Source of the DNA: Streptomyces caeruleatus
GTDB taxonomy: Bacteria > Actinomycetota > Actinomycetes > Streptomycetales > Streptomycetaceae
DNA: 64,000 bases
Assembly (NCBI RefSeq): GCF_001514235.1
Contig: NZ_KQ948927.1
Coordinates: 124,763 to 188,762, forward strand
Direction of reading: 5' to 3'
This document shows positions 50,876 to 59,291 of the stretch, piece by piece; the first letter of the stretch is position 1, and each line of letters starts with the position of its first letter. The notes beneath the pieces are model-generated. The model ran no database searches and was not told the DNA's origin. It saw only the letters and a program-made list of their open reading frames with translations. The translations under genes were made by a program, and so were the position numbers.

Positions 50876-50979
50876 GTTCAGCAGAACGAGCGAATGGTCC
50901 GTAGGTCACCGTGACGCGGGCCGCTTGGGCTGGCCACTCCAAGCGCCAAGCGCCCCGGCATTTCAGCCACGGGCCCGGC

Positions 50980-51051
50980 AACGCCCCAGGGCGCGGGAAC
51001 GCCCCAGGGCCCGGCAACGCCCCAGGGCCCGGCAACGCCCCAGGGCGCGGG
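50980..51051 (+). repeat. perfect-length 18-bp tandem repeat, four copies
   Basis: Four adjacent 18-bp units, AACGCCCCAGGGCgCGGg or AACGCCCCAGGGCcCGGc, at 50980, 50998, 51016 and 51034. Units 1 and 4 carry the g/g variant and units 2 and 3 the c/c variant. A diverged fifth unit merges into the neighbouring interspersed repeat. Confidence 0.9.
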
Positions 51052-51100
51052 ACGCGCCCCAGGGGCGCGGGGAACTGCGCGACCAGCCACAACGCACCCG
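51052..51100 (+). repeat. interspersed palindromic repeat, short form (copy 3)
   Basis: CCCCAGGGGCGCGGGGAACT, then GCGCGACCAGCCACAACGC, matching 7567 and 23093. It directly continues the 18-bp tandem array in the 255-bp gap between the sigma-like membrane protein gene and the TPR gene; the gap holds nothing else recognisable. Confidence 0.75.
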
Positions 51101-51130
51101 CAGTCGCCGCACAACAAATCGCGGCAACCC

Positions 51131-51631
51131 CTACGGCGTATCGACGACCAGCGCCCGCGCATAATTCGCCATCGACCTCTGATAACGCGGCAGATGAGAG
51201 GCCAACGCCCCCAGCACCAGCGCCAGCCCCTCCCGATCCCGCCCCAGACTCGACAGACACAACGCCAACGTCGCCCGTACCGCGTCGTCCAACTCGTCGG
51301 ACGGAGCATCCAGCTCGGGCGTCAACAGCGCGACCCCCTCCTCCGCCAGCCCGACATTCCGCAGCGAACTGGACAGCTGGATCTTCGCCCGCCGCCCCTT
51401 GTAGCCGCTCAGCCCGCGCGCCAGCGCCAACCGGTACAGCGGCACCGCGTTGTCCGAGCGTCCGGTCGAGTCCCAGGCGCAGGCCCGCTCGAAGGGTCCC
51501 AGCGGGCTGTCGTCCGGCAGCTCGGCGACAAGGGTGTCGATGACGGCGCGGAAGTCGGCCGCGTCCGTCTCGGGGTTGTCGTCGAAGGCTGCCCACGCTT
51601 CGGCCACGCGATCTTCCCAGTCCTGGTTCAC
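51131..51631 (-). CDS. tetratricopeptide repeat protein
   Basis: A 166-residue soluble protein made of TPR-like helical pairs (RVAEAWAAFDDN; RSDNAVPLYRLALARGL; RNVGLAEEGVALL; RATLALCLSSLGRDREGLALVLGAL), similar to the short TPR_5 proteins of actinomycetes. Such proteins are usually scaffolds; the partner is unknown. The start is GTG 51631 with a weak GAGAG upstream. The longer frame crosses the divergent lipoprotein gene and is rejected. It is divergent from the lipoprotein gene by 100 bp. Confidence 0.8.
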   Translation of the reverse strand: MNQDWEDRVAEAWAAFDDNPETDAADFRAVIDTLVAELPDDSPLGPFERACAWDSTGRSDNAVPLYRLALARGLSGYKGRRAKIQLSSSLRNVGLAEEGVALLTPELDAPSDELDDAVRATLALCLSSLGRDREGLALVLGALASHLPRYQRSMANYARALVVDTP

Positions 51632-51731
51632 GGCGTCACTCTCGCACGGGTGGGCGAACACCGGCAGCGGTATTTTGAGCGCTCCGCGCACGGGAGCCGT
51701 ATCCACCGGGAGGCCCCCGAGGGAGGAAGAC

Positions 51732-52163
51732 ATGAAGGTGACCCGACCGATGCTCGCGGCAGTCGGCGCCATGGCGGTGCTCACGCTGGCCGGCTGCGGC
51801 GCCGGCGGCGAGAAGGAGGCCGAGGCGCCGAAGACGGCGACCGGCAGCCTGGAGCAGCTGGCCGCCGTGGCGAAGTGCGACCCGAACATGCAGACCGACG
51901 CCGACGAAATCCGCCAGGCCATCTGCAAGACCGGCAAGGACAAGTACATCCTCGCCACCTTCGCCACCGACCGCGGCCAGGCCGAGTGGCTGAACGGTGC
52001 GAAGGACTACGGCGGCTATTACCTCGTCGGCCGCAAATGGGTCGCCGTCGGCCAGGAGAAGACGGTCACCACGCTGCAGAGCAAGCTGGGCGGCACCATG
52101 GAGGAAGGCTCCGCGCACATGAATCCCGGAGGCAGTCACAACAGCGGCGGCCACCACGGCTGA
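51732..52163 (+). CDS. small secreted lipoprotein of unknown function
   Basis: A 143-residue lipoprotein with a clear lipobox LAGC (Cys about 20). The mature part has one later Cys pair (AVAKCDPN; EIRQAICKT), the sequence DKYILATFATDRGQAEWLNGA and a His/Gly-rich tail (NPGGSHNSGGHHG) that could bind metal. No family is recognised. ATG 51732 follows GGGAGG. It ends at a very strong terminator shared with the convergent DUF1996 gene. Confidence 0.82.
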   Translation: MKVTRPMLAAVGAMAVLTLAGCGAGGEKEAEAPKTATGSLEQLAAVAKCDPNMQTDADEIRQAICKTGKDKYILATFATDRGQAEWLNGAKDYGGYYLVGRKWVAVGQEKTVTTLQSKLGGTMEEGSAHMNPGGSHNSGGHHG

Positions 52164-52184
52164 GCACGCGAGCGGGAGCAGGCG

Positions 52185-52220
52185 AAAAGCCGGCGGTGGG
52201 AAATCCCACCGCCGGCTTTT
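52185..52220. terminator. strong bidirectional terminator
   Basis: A perfect 16-bp stem AAAAGCCGGCGGTGGG/CCCACCGCCGGCTTTT with loop AAAT. The A- and T-runs make it an intrinsic terminator in both directions for two convergent genes. Confidence 0.93.
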
Positions 52221-52233
52221 CAGTGGTTCAGGA

Positions 52234-53802
52234 CTACTGGCAGTCCTGCCCGCTGTTGATGCACTGGACCACCTGGTTCATCGTGTTCTCGTCGAAGAAG
52301 TTGATGAAGTCGTTGTGGTCGGTGATCGCCTTGTGCAGCTGGTCCGGGAAGGAGTCCACCGCGAAGGCGTTCTGGACCTGTCCGTTCTGGATCTGCGGCG
52401 CCTGAACGTCGTAGACCAGGCGGACCTGGAGCTGCGGGATCGCCTGGAAACCGTTGGCGCAGGTGCCGTCACCCTGTACGAACGCCACATGCGTACGGTG
52501 GTTGGCGCTGTCGATGTTCTGACCGTCCCAGCAGCTCTGGAAGTTGGACGTCCGCACCACGGAGCTGCCCTCGGGGCAGATCGGCAGCTTGTCGTGCAGC
52601 TGGACCTTGTCCTCGAAGCCGGTGCAGCTCCAGTTGGCGTTGGCGTTGTTGTTGCCGTTGACGAAGGCCTTGGCGTCACCGGTGATGATGCGCAGGGCCT
52701 GCGGCATCGCGACGACGTCGCTCGTCCTGTTGCCGACGAACTTCAGCTGTGCCTCGCTGGGCTGGACGATCGTGCCGACGTTGCCGTCCTGACCGCCACC
52801 GGGGGCGTTGGCGTCGATGTCGTTCTGACCGTCCTGCACCCGCAGCACCGGCCAGAAGTACGACGACCTGTCACCCTGGTTCTGGCAGGTGGTGTCGCCG
52901 TTCGCCAGGTCCTGGTCGCTCGCGAAAGCGTTGTTGGCCTGGTTGCCGACGTAGTCGTGCTGGTGCTGCGCACCGTTGCTGACACCGGGAGCGACGATCA
53001 CGTTGTCCGAGTTGCGGTTCTCGTTCTCGTTGGTGCCGCAGTTCGTGGTGAAGCTGCCGGTCGAACCGCCGTCCCCGTTCGCGGGGAGACCGTTCGCGCC
53101 GACGCCCAGCTGTGCGTTGCCCTGGACCTGCGTGATGTCGACGAAGTCGTCCGCGTTCGGACCGTTGCCGGCCTGACCGCCGTTGCCGCCGCCCTGGTCC
53201 TGCCCGCCGCCGTCCTGTCCGCCCTGGTCCTGCCCGCCGTCGTTCTGGCCGTCGTTCTGGCCGTCGTTGTTCTGGTCCTGACCGTCCTGGTTCTGGTCCC
53301 CGCCCTGCTGGCCGTCGTTGGTCTCGGGCTGCTCGGCCGGGACGCCCTGGCACTGGGCGAGCTGGTCCAGGTTCTGCGGACGCTGCCCGCCGGCCCGGTT
53401 GATGTTGATGCCGATCCGGTCGAGCGTGGCCACGCGCTTGGACTTCAGCGGGCCGAGGATGGCGTTGTTGACGAAGTTGGCGTCCCCTGCCTGGGCCTGC
53501 CGCGTCTCGGCGAGACGCTTGTAGGCATCCGTGACCTGCCTGTCCAGCAGCGCCAGCTCCTTGGCGACGCCCCTGCGCGCGCTCCTCGGCACCTTCGTCA
53601 GCTGCTGGCCGACGTCAGGGCAGTTGATCGTCGCGACCTGGGCGTTCGTGGACTTCGTCTGGTTCCACCCGGAGTTGTCCTCGTGCGCCGAAGCATAGAA
53701 GTTGGCCCATACAAGCCCGCCCCCACCGAGCGCTAGGGCCGCCGATGCGGCTATGGCCTTGGTGGCCAGCGGCGTACGGCGTTTTCGAATGTTGCGTCCC
53801 AT
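52234..53802 (-). CDS. secreted DUF1996 domain protein with Gln/Gly/Asp/Asn-rich linker
   Basis: A 522-residue exported protein. A signal peptide or anchor (about 12-40) precedes a helical region (about 60-155), a low-complexity linker of repeated DGQN, GGQDQ and GGGQD units (about 160-215), then a DUF1996 domain. That domain has [15 protein letters not shown] as its opening histidine block, and [21 protein letters not shown] and [21 protein letters not shown] near its end. DUF1996 is widespread in fungi and actinomycetes with no established activity. The ATG follows GAGGAG. Monocistronic. Confidence 0.82.
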   Translation of the reverse strand: MGRNIRKRRTPLATKAIAASAALALGGGGLVWANFYASAHEDNSGWNQTKSTNAQVATINCPDVGQQLTKVPRSARRGVAKELALLDRQVTDAYKRLAETRQAQAGDANFVNNAILGPLKSKRVATLDRIGININRAGGQRPQNLDQLAQCQGVPAEQPETNDGQQGGDQNQDGQDQNNDGQNDGQNDGGQDQGGQDGGGQDQGGGNGGQAGNGPNADDFVDITQVQGNAQLGVGANGLPANGDGGSTGSFTTNCGTNENENRNSDNVIVAPGVSNGAQHQHDYVGNQANNAFASDQDLANGDTTCQNQGDRSSYFWPVLRVQDGQNDIDANAPGGGQDGNVGTIVQPSEAQLKFVGNRTSDVVAMPQALRIITGDAKAFVNGNNNANANWSCTGFEDKVQLHDKLPICPEGSSVVRTSNFQSCWDGQNIDSANHRTHVAFVQGDGTCANGFQAIPQLQVRLVYDVQAPQIQNGQVQNAFAVDSFPDQLHKAITDHNDFINFFDENTMNQVVQCINSGQDCQ

Positions 53803-54004
53803 GGAACTCCTCTGACTTCCTTTTCCGGGCTATCGAGGCGCCCGACAGGAGTGAAGCGGCTCCCATTGATACGCAGGGCGTCCCAGGGGTGTTCAGTCGT
53901 CCCGGAAATTGTTGAGAGATTCGTGAGAACGCTGTGTGCTCAACAGCCCCGAAAACGCCAGGAGTTGTTGATCCCGCACGGCGGGTGCGCGGCCCGGTCC
54001 GATT

Positions 54005-54658
54005 TCACCGGCCGTGGTCGAGATACGCGAGAACCGCCAGCACGCGACGGTTGTCGTCGTCCGACACCTCCAGGCCCAGCTTGGCGAAGATATTGGCGGT
54101 GTGTTTCGCGATGGCCCGTTCCGTGACGACGAGCCGGTCGGCGATGGCCGCGTTCGTCCGCCCCTGCGCCATCAGCTCCAGCACCTCCGTCTCCCGGGGG
54201 GTGAGCCGGGCCAGCGGCTGGTCGTCGGCCGCGCGCCGGGTCAGCAGCTGCTGGATCACCTGCGGGTCCATCGCGGTCCCGCCCGCCGCCACCCGCCGTA
54301 CGGCGTCCACGAACTGGTCCGCGTCGAACACCCGGTCCTTCAGCAGATACCCCACCCCGCCACTGCCGTCGGCCAGCAACTCCCGCGCGTACAGCTGCTC
54401 CACGTGCTGGGACAGCACCAGCACCGGCAGCCCGGGCTTCCTCCGGCGGGCCTCCAGCGCGCACTGCAGCCCCTCGTCGGTGTGGGTGGGCGGCAGGCGT
54501 ACGTCGACGACGGCGACGTCCGGCTCCAGTTCGGCCAGCGCGCGGGACAGCTCGGGGCCGGTCTCGACGGCCGCCGCGATCTCGAAGTCGTAGGCCTGAA
54601 GGAGCCGGACGAGTCCGTCGCGCAGCAGGAACAGGTCTTCGGCTAGGACAACGCGCAA
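54005..54658 (-). CDS. NarL/LuxR family response regulator
   Basis: A 217-residue response regulator. The receiver has acidic AED at the start, phospho-acceptor Asp in VAVVDVRLPP (about 51) and the Lys in YLLKDRV. The C-terminal LuxR helix-turn-helix is LTPRETEVLELMAQGRTNAA. The start is a TTG at 54658, inside the 3' end of the kinase gene, with GGAG six bases upstream, so the two overlap by 16 bp and are translated together. The cognate kinase is that neighbour; target genes are unknown. Confidence 0.9.
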   Translation of the reverse strand: MRVVLAEDLFLLRDGLVRLLQAYDFEIAAAVETGPELSRALAELEPDVAVVDVRLPPTHTDEGLQCALEARRRKPGLPVLVLSQHVEQLYARELLADGSGGVGYLLKDRVFDADQFVDAVRRVAAGGTAMDPQVIQQLLTRRAADDQPLARLTPRETEVLELMAQGRTNAAIADRLVVTERAIAKHTANIFAKLGLEVSDDDNRRVLAVLAYLDHGR

Positions 54659-55914
54659 GGAATCTCCATGGTGACCATGGTGGGACCGCCCGCGGGCGAG
54701 CTGACGGCCAGGACGCCGTCGAATGTACCCAGTCGCCGCTCGATTCCGGCGAGCCCCGAACCGCCCCCGATCACCGCACCGCCCTTGCCGTTGTCGGTGA
54801 CACCGATGCGCAGCATCCCGTCGGTGTGGTGTACGTCGATCCAGATCCGGTCGGCGTCCGCGTGCTTGACGGCGTTGGTGAGCACCTCGCTGACCGCGAA
54901 GTACGCCGCCGACTCCACGGGCGCCTCCGCACGTCCGGGCAGCTCGACGTTCACCTCGGTCGCGATCGGCAGCCGCAGCGCCAACGCCCGTACGGCGTCG
55001 CCCAGTCCGCGCTCGGCGAGCACCGGCGGGTGGATGCCGCGCACCAGGTCGCGCAGTTCGGCGAGGGCGTCGGCGGAGGACCGACGGGCCTGCGCGACGA
55101 GCTGCTTGGCCTGCGCCGGGTCCTTCTCCAGCAGCATCTCGATCGTGCCGAGATCCATGCCCACCGCCACCAGCCGCGCCTGCGCCCCGTCGTGCAGGTC
55201 CCGTTCGATCCGGCGCAGTTCGGCGGCGGAGGTGTCGACGGCGTCGCGCCGGGTTTCCGTCAACACCCTGACACGTTCGGCGAGTTCACCTTGGTTGGAG
55301 CCGAGGACCGCGCGGGTCAGCCGGAAGTGGACCTGGAACAGCCGCGCGGTGAAGAAGTGCGCGCAGACGAGGAGGCCGACCGCGAGAGCCCCCGCGCCGA
55401 GTGCGGACGTCTGGTCCTTGACCGGCACGAAGCCGTACCAGTACGTGCCGCCCCCGTCCGTGAAGACCCGCCACAGCCCCGCCGCGATCACGAATCCCTC
55501 CAGCGGGTAGAGGAGCAGCGCCGCCGGCAGCAGCGCGGTGACGAACCCCGCCGTCATGTCGACCGGCAGCCACCGCAGGTCACGCCAGGTCGCCGGGTCG
55601 CCCAGCATCCCGAAGGTGCGGCTCCACGGATTGGCGTCCTTAGGCAACGGCCGGTACGCAGGCGGGATCCGCACCCCGCCCCACTCGGCCGCGAGCACCC
55701 GACGCCAGTCGGCGAACATCCGTACCCCCGCCAGCACCCACGGCGTCGTGACGATGCCGACGCCGATCGGTATCAGCGCGATGGACACGAGGGAGAGGAC
55801 CAGGCACAAGACGGCGCCCGGCAGGGAGATCAACGCCAGCGCCAGCCCCCGCAGCGCGGCGAGCCCCATGCCCTGTGCCCTCGAACCACGCCTGCTCTTC
55901 TTGTCGTTGGTCAT
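54643..55914 (-). CDS. membrane sensor histidine kinase (HisKA_3/NarX-type)
   Basis: A 423-residue kinase. A basic N-terminus leads into about four membrane helices with a two-component sensor domain typical of streptomycete NarL-linked kinases (SLPGAVLCLVLSLVSIALIP). The dimerisation/phosphorylation region is RRIERDLHDGAQARLVAVG, with His near 240. The ATPase domain has SEVLTNAVKHA (N box), VTDNGKGG and GSGLAGIERRL. I chose ATG 55914; a 513-residue frame would begin within the epimerase gene. It is followed by and overlaps its response regulator. Confidence 0.9.
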   Translation of the reverse strand: MTNDKKSRRGSRAQGMGLAALRGLALALISLPGAVLCLVLSLVSIALIPIGVGIVTTPWVLAGVRMFADWRRVLAAEWGGVRIPPAYRPLPKDANPWSRTFGMLGDPATWRDLRWLPVDMTAGFVTALLPAALLLYPLEGFVIAAGLWRVFTDGGGTYWYGFVPVKDQTSALGAGALAVGLLVCAHFFTARLFQVHFRLTRAVLGSNQGELAERVRVLTETRRDAVDTSAAELRRIERDLHDGAQARLVAVGMDLGTIEMLLEKDPAQAKQLVAQARRSSADALAELRDLVRGIHPPVLAERGLGDAVRALALRLPIATEVNVELPGRAEAPVESAAYFAVSEVLTNAVKHADADRIWIDVHHTDGMLRIGVTDNGKGGAVIGGGSGLAGIERRLGTFDGVLAVSSPAGGPTMVTMEIPCALS

Positions 55915-55966
55915 GCCGTCAGTCTCGCGGAGGCGGGAGTGCCGGGCACGGGGCCGGGCCCCCGGA

Positions 55967-56989
55967 TCAGGGGGTGGTGCCAGATACACCTCCCCCAGCC
56001 GCGGCGAGCACCTTCGCCTCCACCTCCGGATCGAGCCCCTTGACCGTCCGGTCCGGCCGCATGGGCGCGGTCCCCCCGATGTCCTGGAGCCAGCGCCAGG
56101 TGTCGGCGACGGTCTCGGACACGGGACGGCAGCGCAGCCCCGTGGCGACGGCCCGGGACACATCGGCGCTGTGCAGCGCGTCATGCATGTCGCTGCCCGG
56201 CGGCACCCATACCGGCAGCTGGGTCCACGGCTCGATGCCCGCCTCCAGGATCACCTCCGGCTCGGTCCAGCGCAGCTCGGCGCTGCCGCCGACGGTGGCC
56301 ACGCAGGCGTCGAGCAACTCGCCCATGGTGGCGTGTCCTTGCGGGCTCGTGAGGTGGTACGGCCCGCTCAGCTCCTGTTCCACAGCGCCGAGGATCCACT
56401 CCGCGTGGTCGCGGACGTCGACGTACTGCAGGGTCAGGTCGCGCGGCCCCGGCGCCAGCACCGGGCCGCCGCGCGCGATCCGCCTCAGCCACCAGGGCAA
56501 CCGCCCGACGTTCTCGTACGGCCCGAGCAGCAGCCCGGTCCGCACCAGCACCGAGCGGTCCGGCCCGAACTCCTCGACCGCGCCCAGCTCGCCGCCCCGC
56601 TTGTCCCGCGCGTAGTCGGTCTGCTCCGCGCCGGCCTCGGCGCCCTGGACGAGGGGCGCCTCCTCGGCGTATCCGGCGGGCGGAGCCCACTCGTACACCG
56701 AGCGGCTCGACACGTACACATACCGCCCGGCGCGGCCCCGCAGCAGCCGCGCCGTGTCCCGCACGGCGCGGGGCGCCGCCGACCAGGTGTCGACCACGGC
56801 GTCCCACTCGCCCTCCGCGAGGGCGGCGAGCCCATCGGCCGCGGTGCGGTCACCGTGCAGTGACCGCACCCCCGCCACAGGCTCGTGCCGCCCCCGGTGG
56901 AAGACGGTCACCTCCCAGCCACGCCCGAGGGCCGCCTCCACTACGGCGCGTCCCGCGAACTCCGTACCACCCAGCACCAGAAGCCTCAT
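55967..56989 (-). CDS. NAD-dependent epimerase/dehydratase-like protein
   Basis: A 340-residue extended-SDR protein beginning MRLLVLGGTEFAGRAVVEAAL, whose GGTxFxG is the variant seen in CSP41-like and sugar-nucleotide-modifying reductases. YVYVSSRSVY contains the active-site serines and DYARDKRGGE stands for the usual YxxxK. The C-terminal substrate domain is intact. The substrate is unknown. It lies 52 bp ahead of the kinase gene and 64 bp behind the winged-helix gene, all on one strand, so one transcript is possible. Confidence 0.82.
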   Translation of the reverse strand: MRLLVLGGTEFAGRAVVEAALGRGWEVTVFHRGRHEPVAGVRSLHGDRTAADGLAALAEGEWDAVVDTWSAAPRAVRDTARLLRGRAGRYVYVSSRSVYEWAPPAGYAEEAPLVQGAEAGAEQTDYARDKRGGELGAVEEFGPDRSVLVRTGLLLGPYENVGRLPWWLRRIARGGPVLAPGPRDLTLQYVDVRDHAEWILGAVEQELSGPYHLTSPQGHATMGELLDACVATVGGSAELRWTEPEVILEAGIEPWTQLPVWVPPGSDMHDALHSADVSRAVATGLRCRPVSETVADTWRWLQDIGGTAPMRPDRTVKGLDPEVEAKVLAAAGGGVSGTTP

Positions 56990-57053
56990 ACAGCCGACTC
57001 TGCACGCTGCGCGGCCCGGACGGAACAGGACTCTGCCGTCAGCAGAGGACGGG

Positions 57054-57599
57054 TCAGCGGCCGACCGGCGGGGTGTACTTGTAGCCGACCCGCCGCACGG
57101 TCCGGATCGTGTCCCGGTGCTCGGCGCCCAGCTTGCGGCGCAGCCGGGCGATGTGGACGTCGACGGTACGGCCGTCCCCCACATGCCCGTAGCCCCACAC
57201 CGTGGTGACCAGCTGGTCGCGGGTGTGCACGCGGTGCGGGTTGGTCACGAGATGGGCGAGCAGCTCGAACTCCAGGTAGGTGAGGTCGAGTTCACGCCCG
57301 TCGACCGCCGCGGTGCGCCGCACGGTGTCGACGGTGACGAGCGGGTCGCCCGCCACGTCGACGGGCGCCGCGACCGGCGGCTGCTGGTCGGCCGGGACGA
57401 GCACCAGGTAGCCGATCATCGGCGGCTGGCCGGGCAGCGTGGGCAGGGAGTGCTGGGGTGCGGGCAGCCAGGTGGCACCCGGCGGTAGGAGGTCCGCCAC
57501 GTCGATCACCTCGTCCCGGTCGACGGCGCGCAGATGATGCCGGGCACCGGTCGGGGAGGTGAGCGTGGGGGCGGTGGAGAGGGTACGAGTGGTCGCCAT
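57054..57599 (-). CDS. winged-helix DNA-binding protein (OmpR/PhoB-type domain, no receiver)
   Basis: A 181-residue protein. The C-terminal 100 residues are an OmpR-type winged helix (LDLTYLEFELLAHLVTNPHR; HTRDQLVTTVWGY; RTVDVHIARLRRKLG; TVRRVGYKY). The N-terminal 75 residues are not a receiver domain: no acidic pocket is visible and it is Pro/Leu-rich. It probably binds tandem half-sites without phosphorylation, as other orphan winged-helix regulators do. The ATG at 57599 has a weak GAGCTGA. It lies downstream of glnII, but a double hairpin separates them. Confidence 0.83.
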   Translation of the reverse strand: MATTRTLSTAPTLTSPTGARHHLRAVDRDEVIDVADLLPPGATWLPAPQHSLPTLPGQPPMIGYLVLVPADQQPPVAAPVDVAGDPLVTVDTVRRTAAVDGRELDLTYLEFELLAHLVTNPHRVHTRDQLVTTVWGYGHVGDGRTVDVHIARLRRKLGAEHRDTIRTVRRVGYKYTPPVGR

Positions 57600-57884
57600 G
57601 AGAGGTCAGCTCTTTTCGCGCGAGAGGTCCGTGGGAGACGTACGTCGTTGCGCGCTGGCCGAAGGCCGGGGGATCACGGCTTTACAGGGCCCGCGCGTTC
57701 ACGCGCGGCAACACACCCGGTCGAAGTCGTGGTGCTGACGGGAAGGCCAGAAGGGCTCGAGGTCATGGCGACCTGTCGCGGAGTACTTCTGGAAGCTGGC
57801 CATGCCCCCATTGAAGCAGACACCGCCCATGGAAAGGAGCCTCCTCTCACTGCTCGGACGCGGACATGGACGTCACACGGCGAA
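57600..57884. other. leader/intergenic region upstream of the winged-helix gene
   Basis: In this 285-bp stretch no gene is supported. The only structure seen is a hairpin CCGCGCG-TTCA-CGCGCGG at 57691-57708, roughly 90 bases before the winged-helix start. It could be a regulatory leader hairpin. Confidence 0.4.
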
Positions 57885-57957
57885 GGGGCGCCCACCACGA
57901 CGGTGGACGCCCCTAGGGCTGTCCGGCGGATCATGCCGGCGTCGGACAGGCCCTAGG
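57885..57957 (-). terminator. glnII terminator with adjacent second inverted repeat
   Basis: Hairpin GGGGCG-C-CCACC/GGTGG-A-CGCCCC at 57885-57913 (one mismatch) abuts an imperfect inverted repeat CCTAGGG...TGTCCG / CGGACA...CCTAGG at 57912-57957. Both are just beyond the glnII stop on the coding strand. Confidence 0.65.
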
Positions 57958-57978
57958 CCCTGTCGGAAGCCGGGCGGA

Positions 57979-59010
57979 TCAGACCTGGCCGGCCTTCTCC
58001 AGCGCGGAGCAGCACGTGTCGACGAGCAGACGCGTCACCACGTACGGGTCGACGTTGGCGTTCGGACGGCGGTCCTCGATGTAGCCCTTGCCGTCCTTCT
58101 CGACCTGCCACGGGATACGCACGGAGGCACCGCGGTTGGAGACGCCGTAGGAGTACTCGTTCCACGGGGCGGTCTCGTGCAGACCGGTCAGGCGGTCGTC
58201 GATGCCGGCGCCGTAGTTCTTGACGTGGTCGAGCGGCTTGGAGCCCTCACCGAGCGACTCGGCCGCGGTGATGATGGCGTCGTAGCCCTCGCGCATCGCC
58301 TTCGTGGAGAAGTTCGTGTGCGCACCGGCGCCGTTCCAGTCGCCCTTCACCGGCTTCGGGTCCAGCGTCGCGGAGACACCGAAGTCCTCGGCGGTGCGGT
58401 AGAGCAGCCAGCGGGCGACCCACAGGTGGTCGGAGACCTCCAGCGGGGAGACCGGGCCGACCTGGAACTCCCACTGACCGGGCATGACCTCGGCGTTGAT
58501 GCCGGAGATCGCGAGACCGGCGGCGAGGCAGTTGTCCAGGTGGGCCTCGACGACCTCACGGCCGAAGATCTCGTCGGCGCCGACACCGCAGTAGTAGCCG
58601 CCCTGCGGGGCCGGGAAGCCGCCCTTGGGGAAGCCGAGCGGGTAGCCGTCCTGGAAGAACGTGTACTCCTGCTCGATACCGAAGATCGGCTCCTGGGCGG
58701 CGAACTTCTCCGCCACCTCGGCGAGCGCGGCACGGGTGTTGGACTCGTGCGGCGTCATGTCGATGTTGAGGACCTCGCACAGGACGAGGATGTCGTCGCC
58801 GCCGCGGATCGGGTCCGGGCAGGTGAAGACCGGCTTGAGGACACGGTCCGAGGAGTGGCCCTCGGCCTGGTTCGTGGAGGACCCGTCGAAGCCCCAGATC
58901 GGCAGCGCGTCCAGACCGACGGGCTCACCCGTGATGATCTTCGTCTTGGAACGGAGCTTGGCGGTCGGCTGGGTGCCGTCGATCCAGATGTACTCAGCCT
59001 TGAAGGTCAC
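57979..59010 (-). CDS. glnII: glutamine synthetase type II
   Basis: A 343-residue eukaryotic-type (GSII) glutamine synthetase making glutamine from glutamate, ammonia and ATP in the cytosol. Recognisable blocks are LPIWGFDGSSTNQAEG, the metal site FGIEQEYTFF, INAEVMPGQWEFQVGP, NGAGAHTNFSTKAMR and the arginine region NRGASVRIPWQVEKDG. GSII is not adenylylated, so GlnE does not control it. The start is GTG 59010 after AAGGAAG. A complete four-pentamer GlnR site lies about 100 bp upstream. Confidence 0.97.
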   Translation of the reverse strand: MTFKAEYIWIDGTQPTAKLRSKTKIITGEPVGLDALPIWGFDGSSTNQAEGHSSDRVLKPVFTCPDPIRGGDDILVLCEVLNIDMTPHESNTRAALAEVAEKFAAQEPIFGIEQEYTFFQDGYPLGFPKGGFPAPQGGYYCGVGADEIFGREVVEAHLDNCLAAGLAISGINAEVMPGQWEFQVGPVSPLEVSDHLWVARWLLYRTAEDFGVSATLDPKPVKGDWNGAGAHTNFSTKAMREGYDAIITAAESLGEGSKPLDHVKNYGAGIDDRLTGLHETAPWNEYSYGVSNRGASVRIPWQVEKDGKGYIEDRRPNANVDPYVVTRLLVDTCCSALEKAGQV

Positions 59011-59110
59011 GGGCCACTTCCTTCGGGGGTGTGTCTGACGCACTTGCGGGTGCTGCGGCGCTGCGGCACTGGGGCGCCGCACTTGATGCCCGCGAGCCTG
59101 TCAACAGGCG

Positions 59111-59148
59111 ATTTCCCGATCATTGCCCGAATGTGAACCCCGTGTTAC
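59111..59148 (-). promoter_or_regulatory. GlnR binding site of glnII
   Basis: On the coding strand: GTAAC, six bases, TTCAC, six bases, GCAAT, six bases, GAAAT. This is the a1-b1-a2-b2 arrangement with exact 11-bp phasing described for GlnR boxes (gTnAc-n6-GaAAc repeated). It begins 101 bp upstream of the start codon. Confidence 0.8.
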
Positions 59149-59291
59149 CGGCCGACGGTGTGGCGAGCTTCACTTCCGCCCGCACGCCCGCACGCCCGCA
59201 CGCACGCCCGCCCGCTCGCACAAGAGGGATCCCGCCACCCGTGGCCGCGAGTGGCGGGACCCCTGACACGTACGGCGTGGTTACCGGAGCG

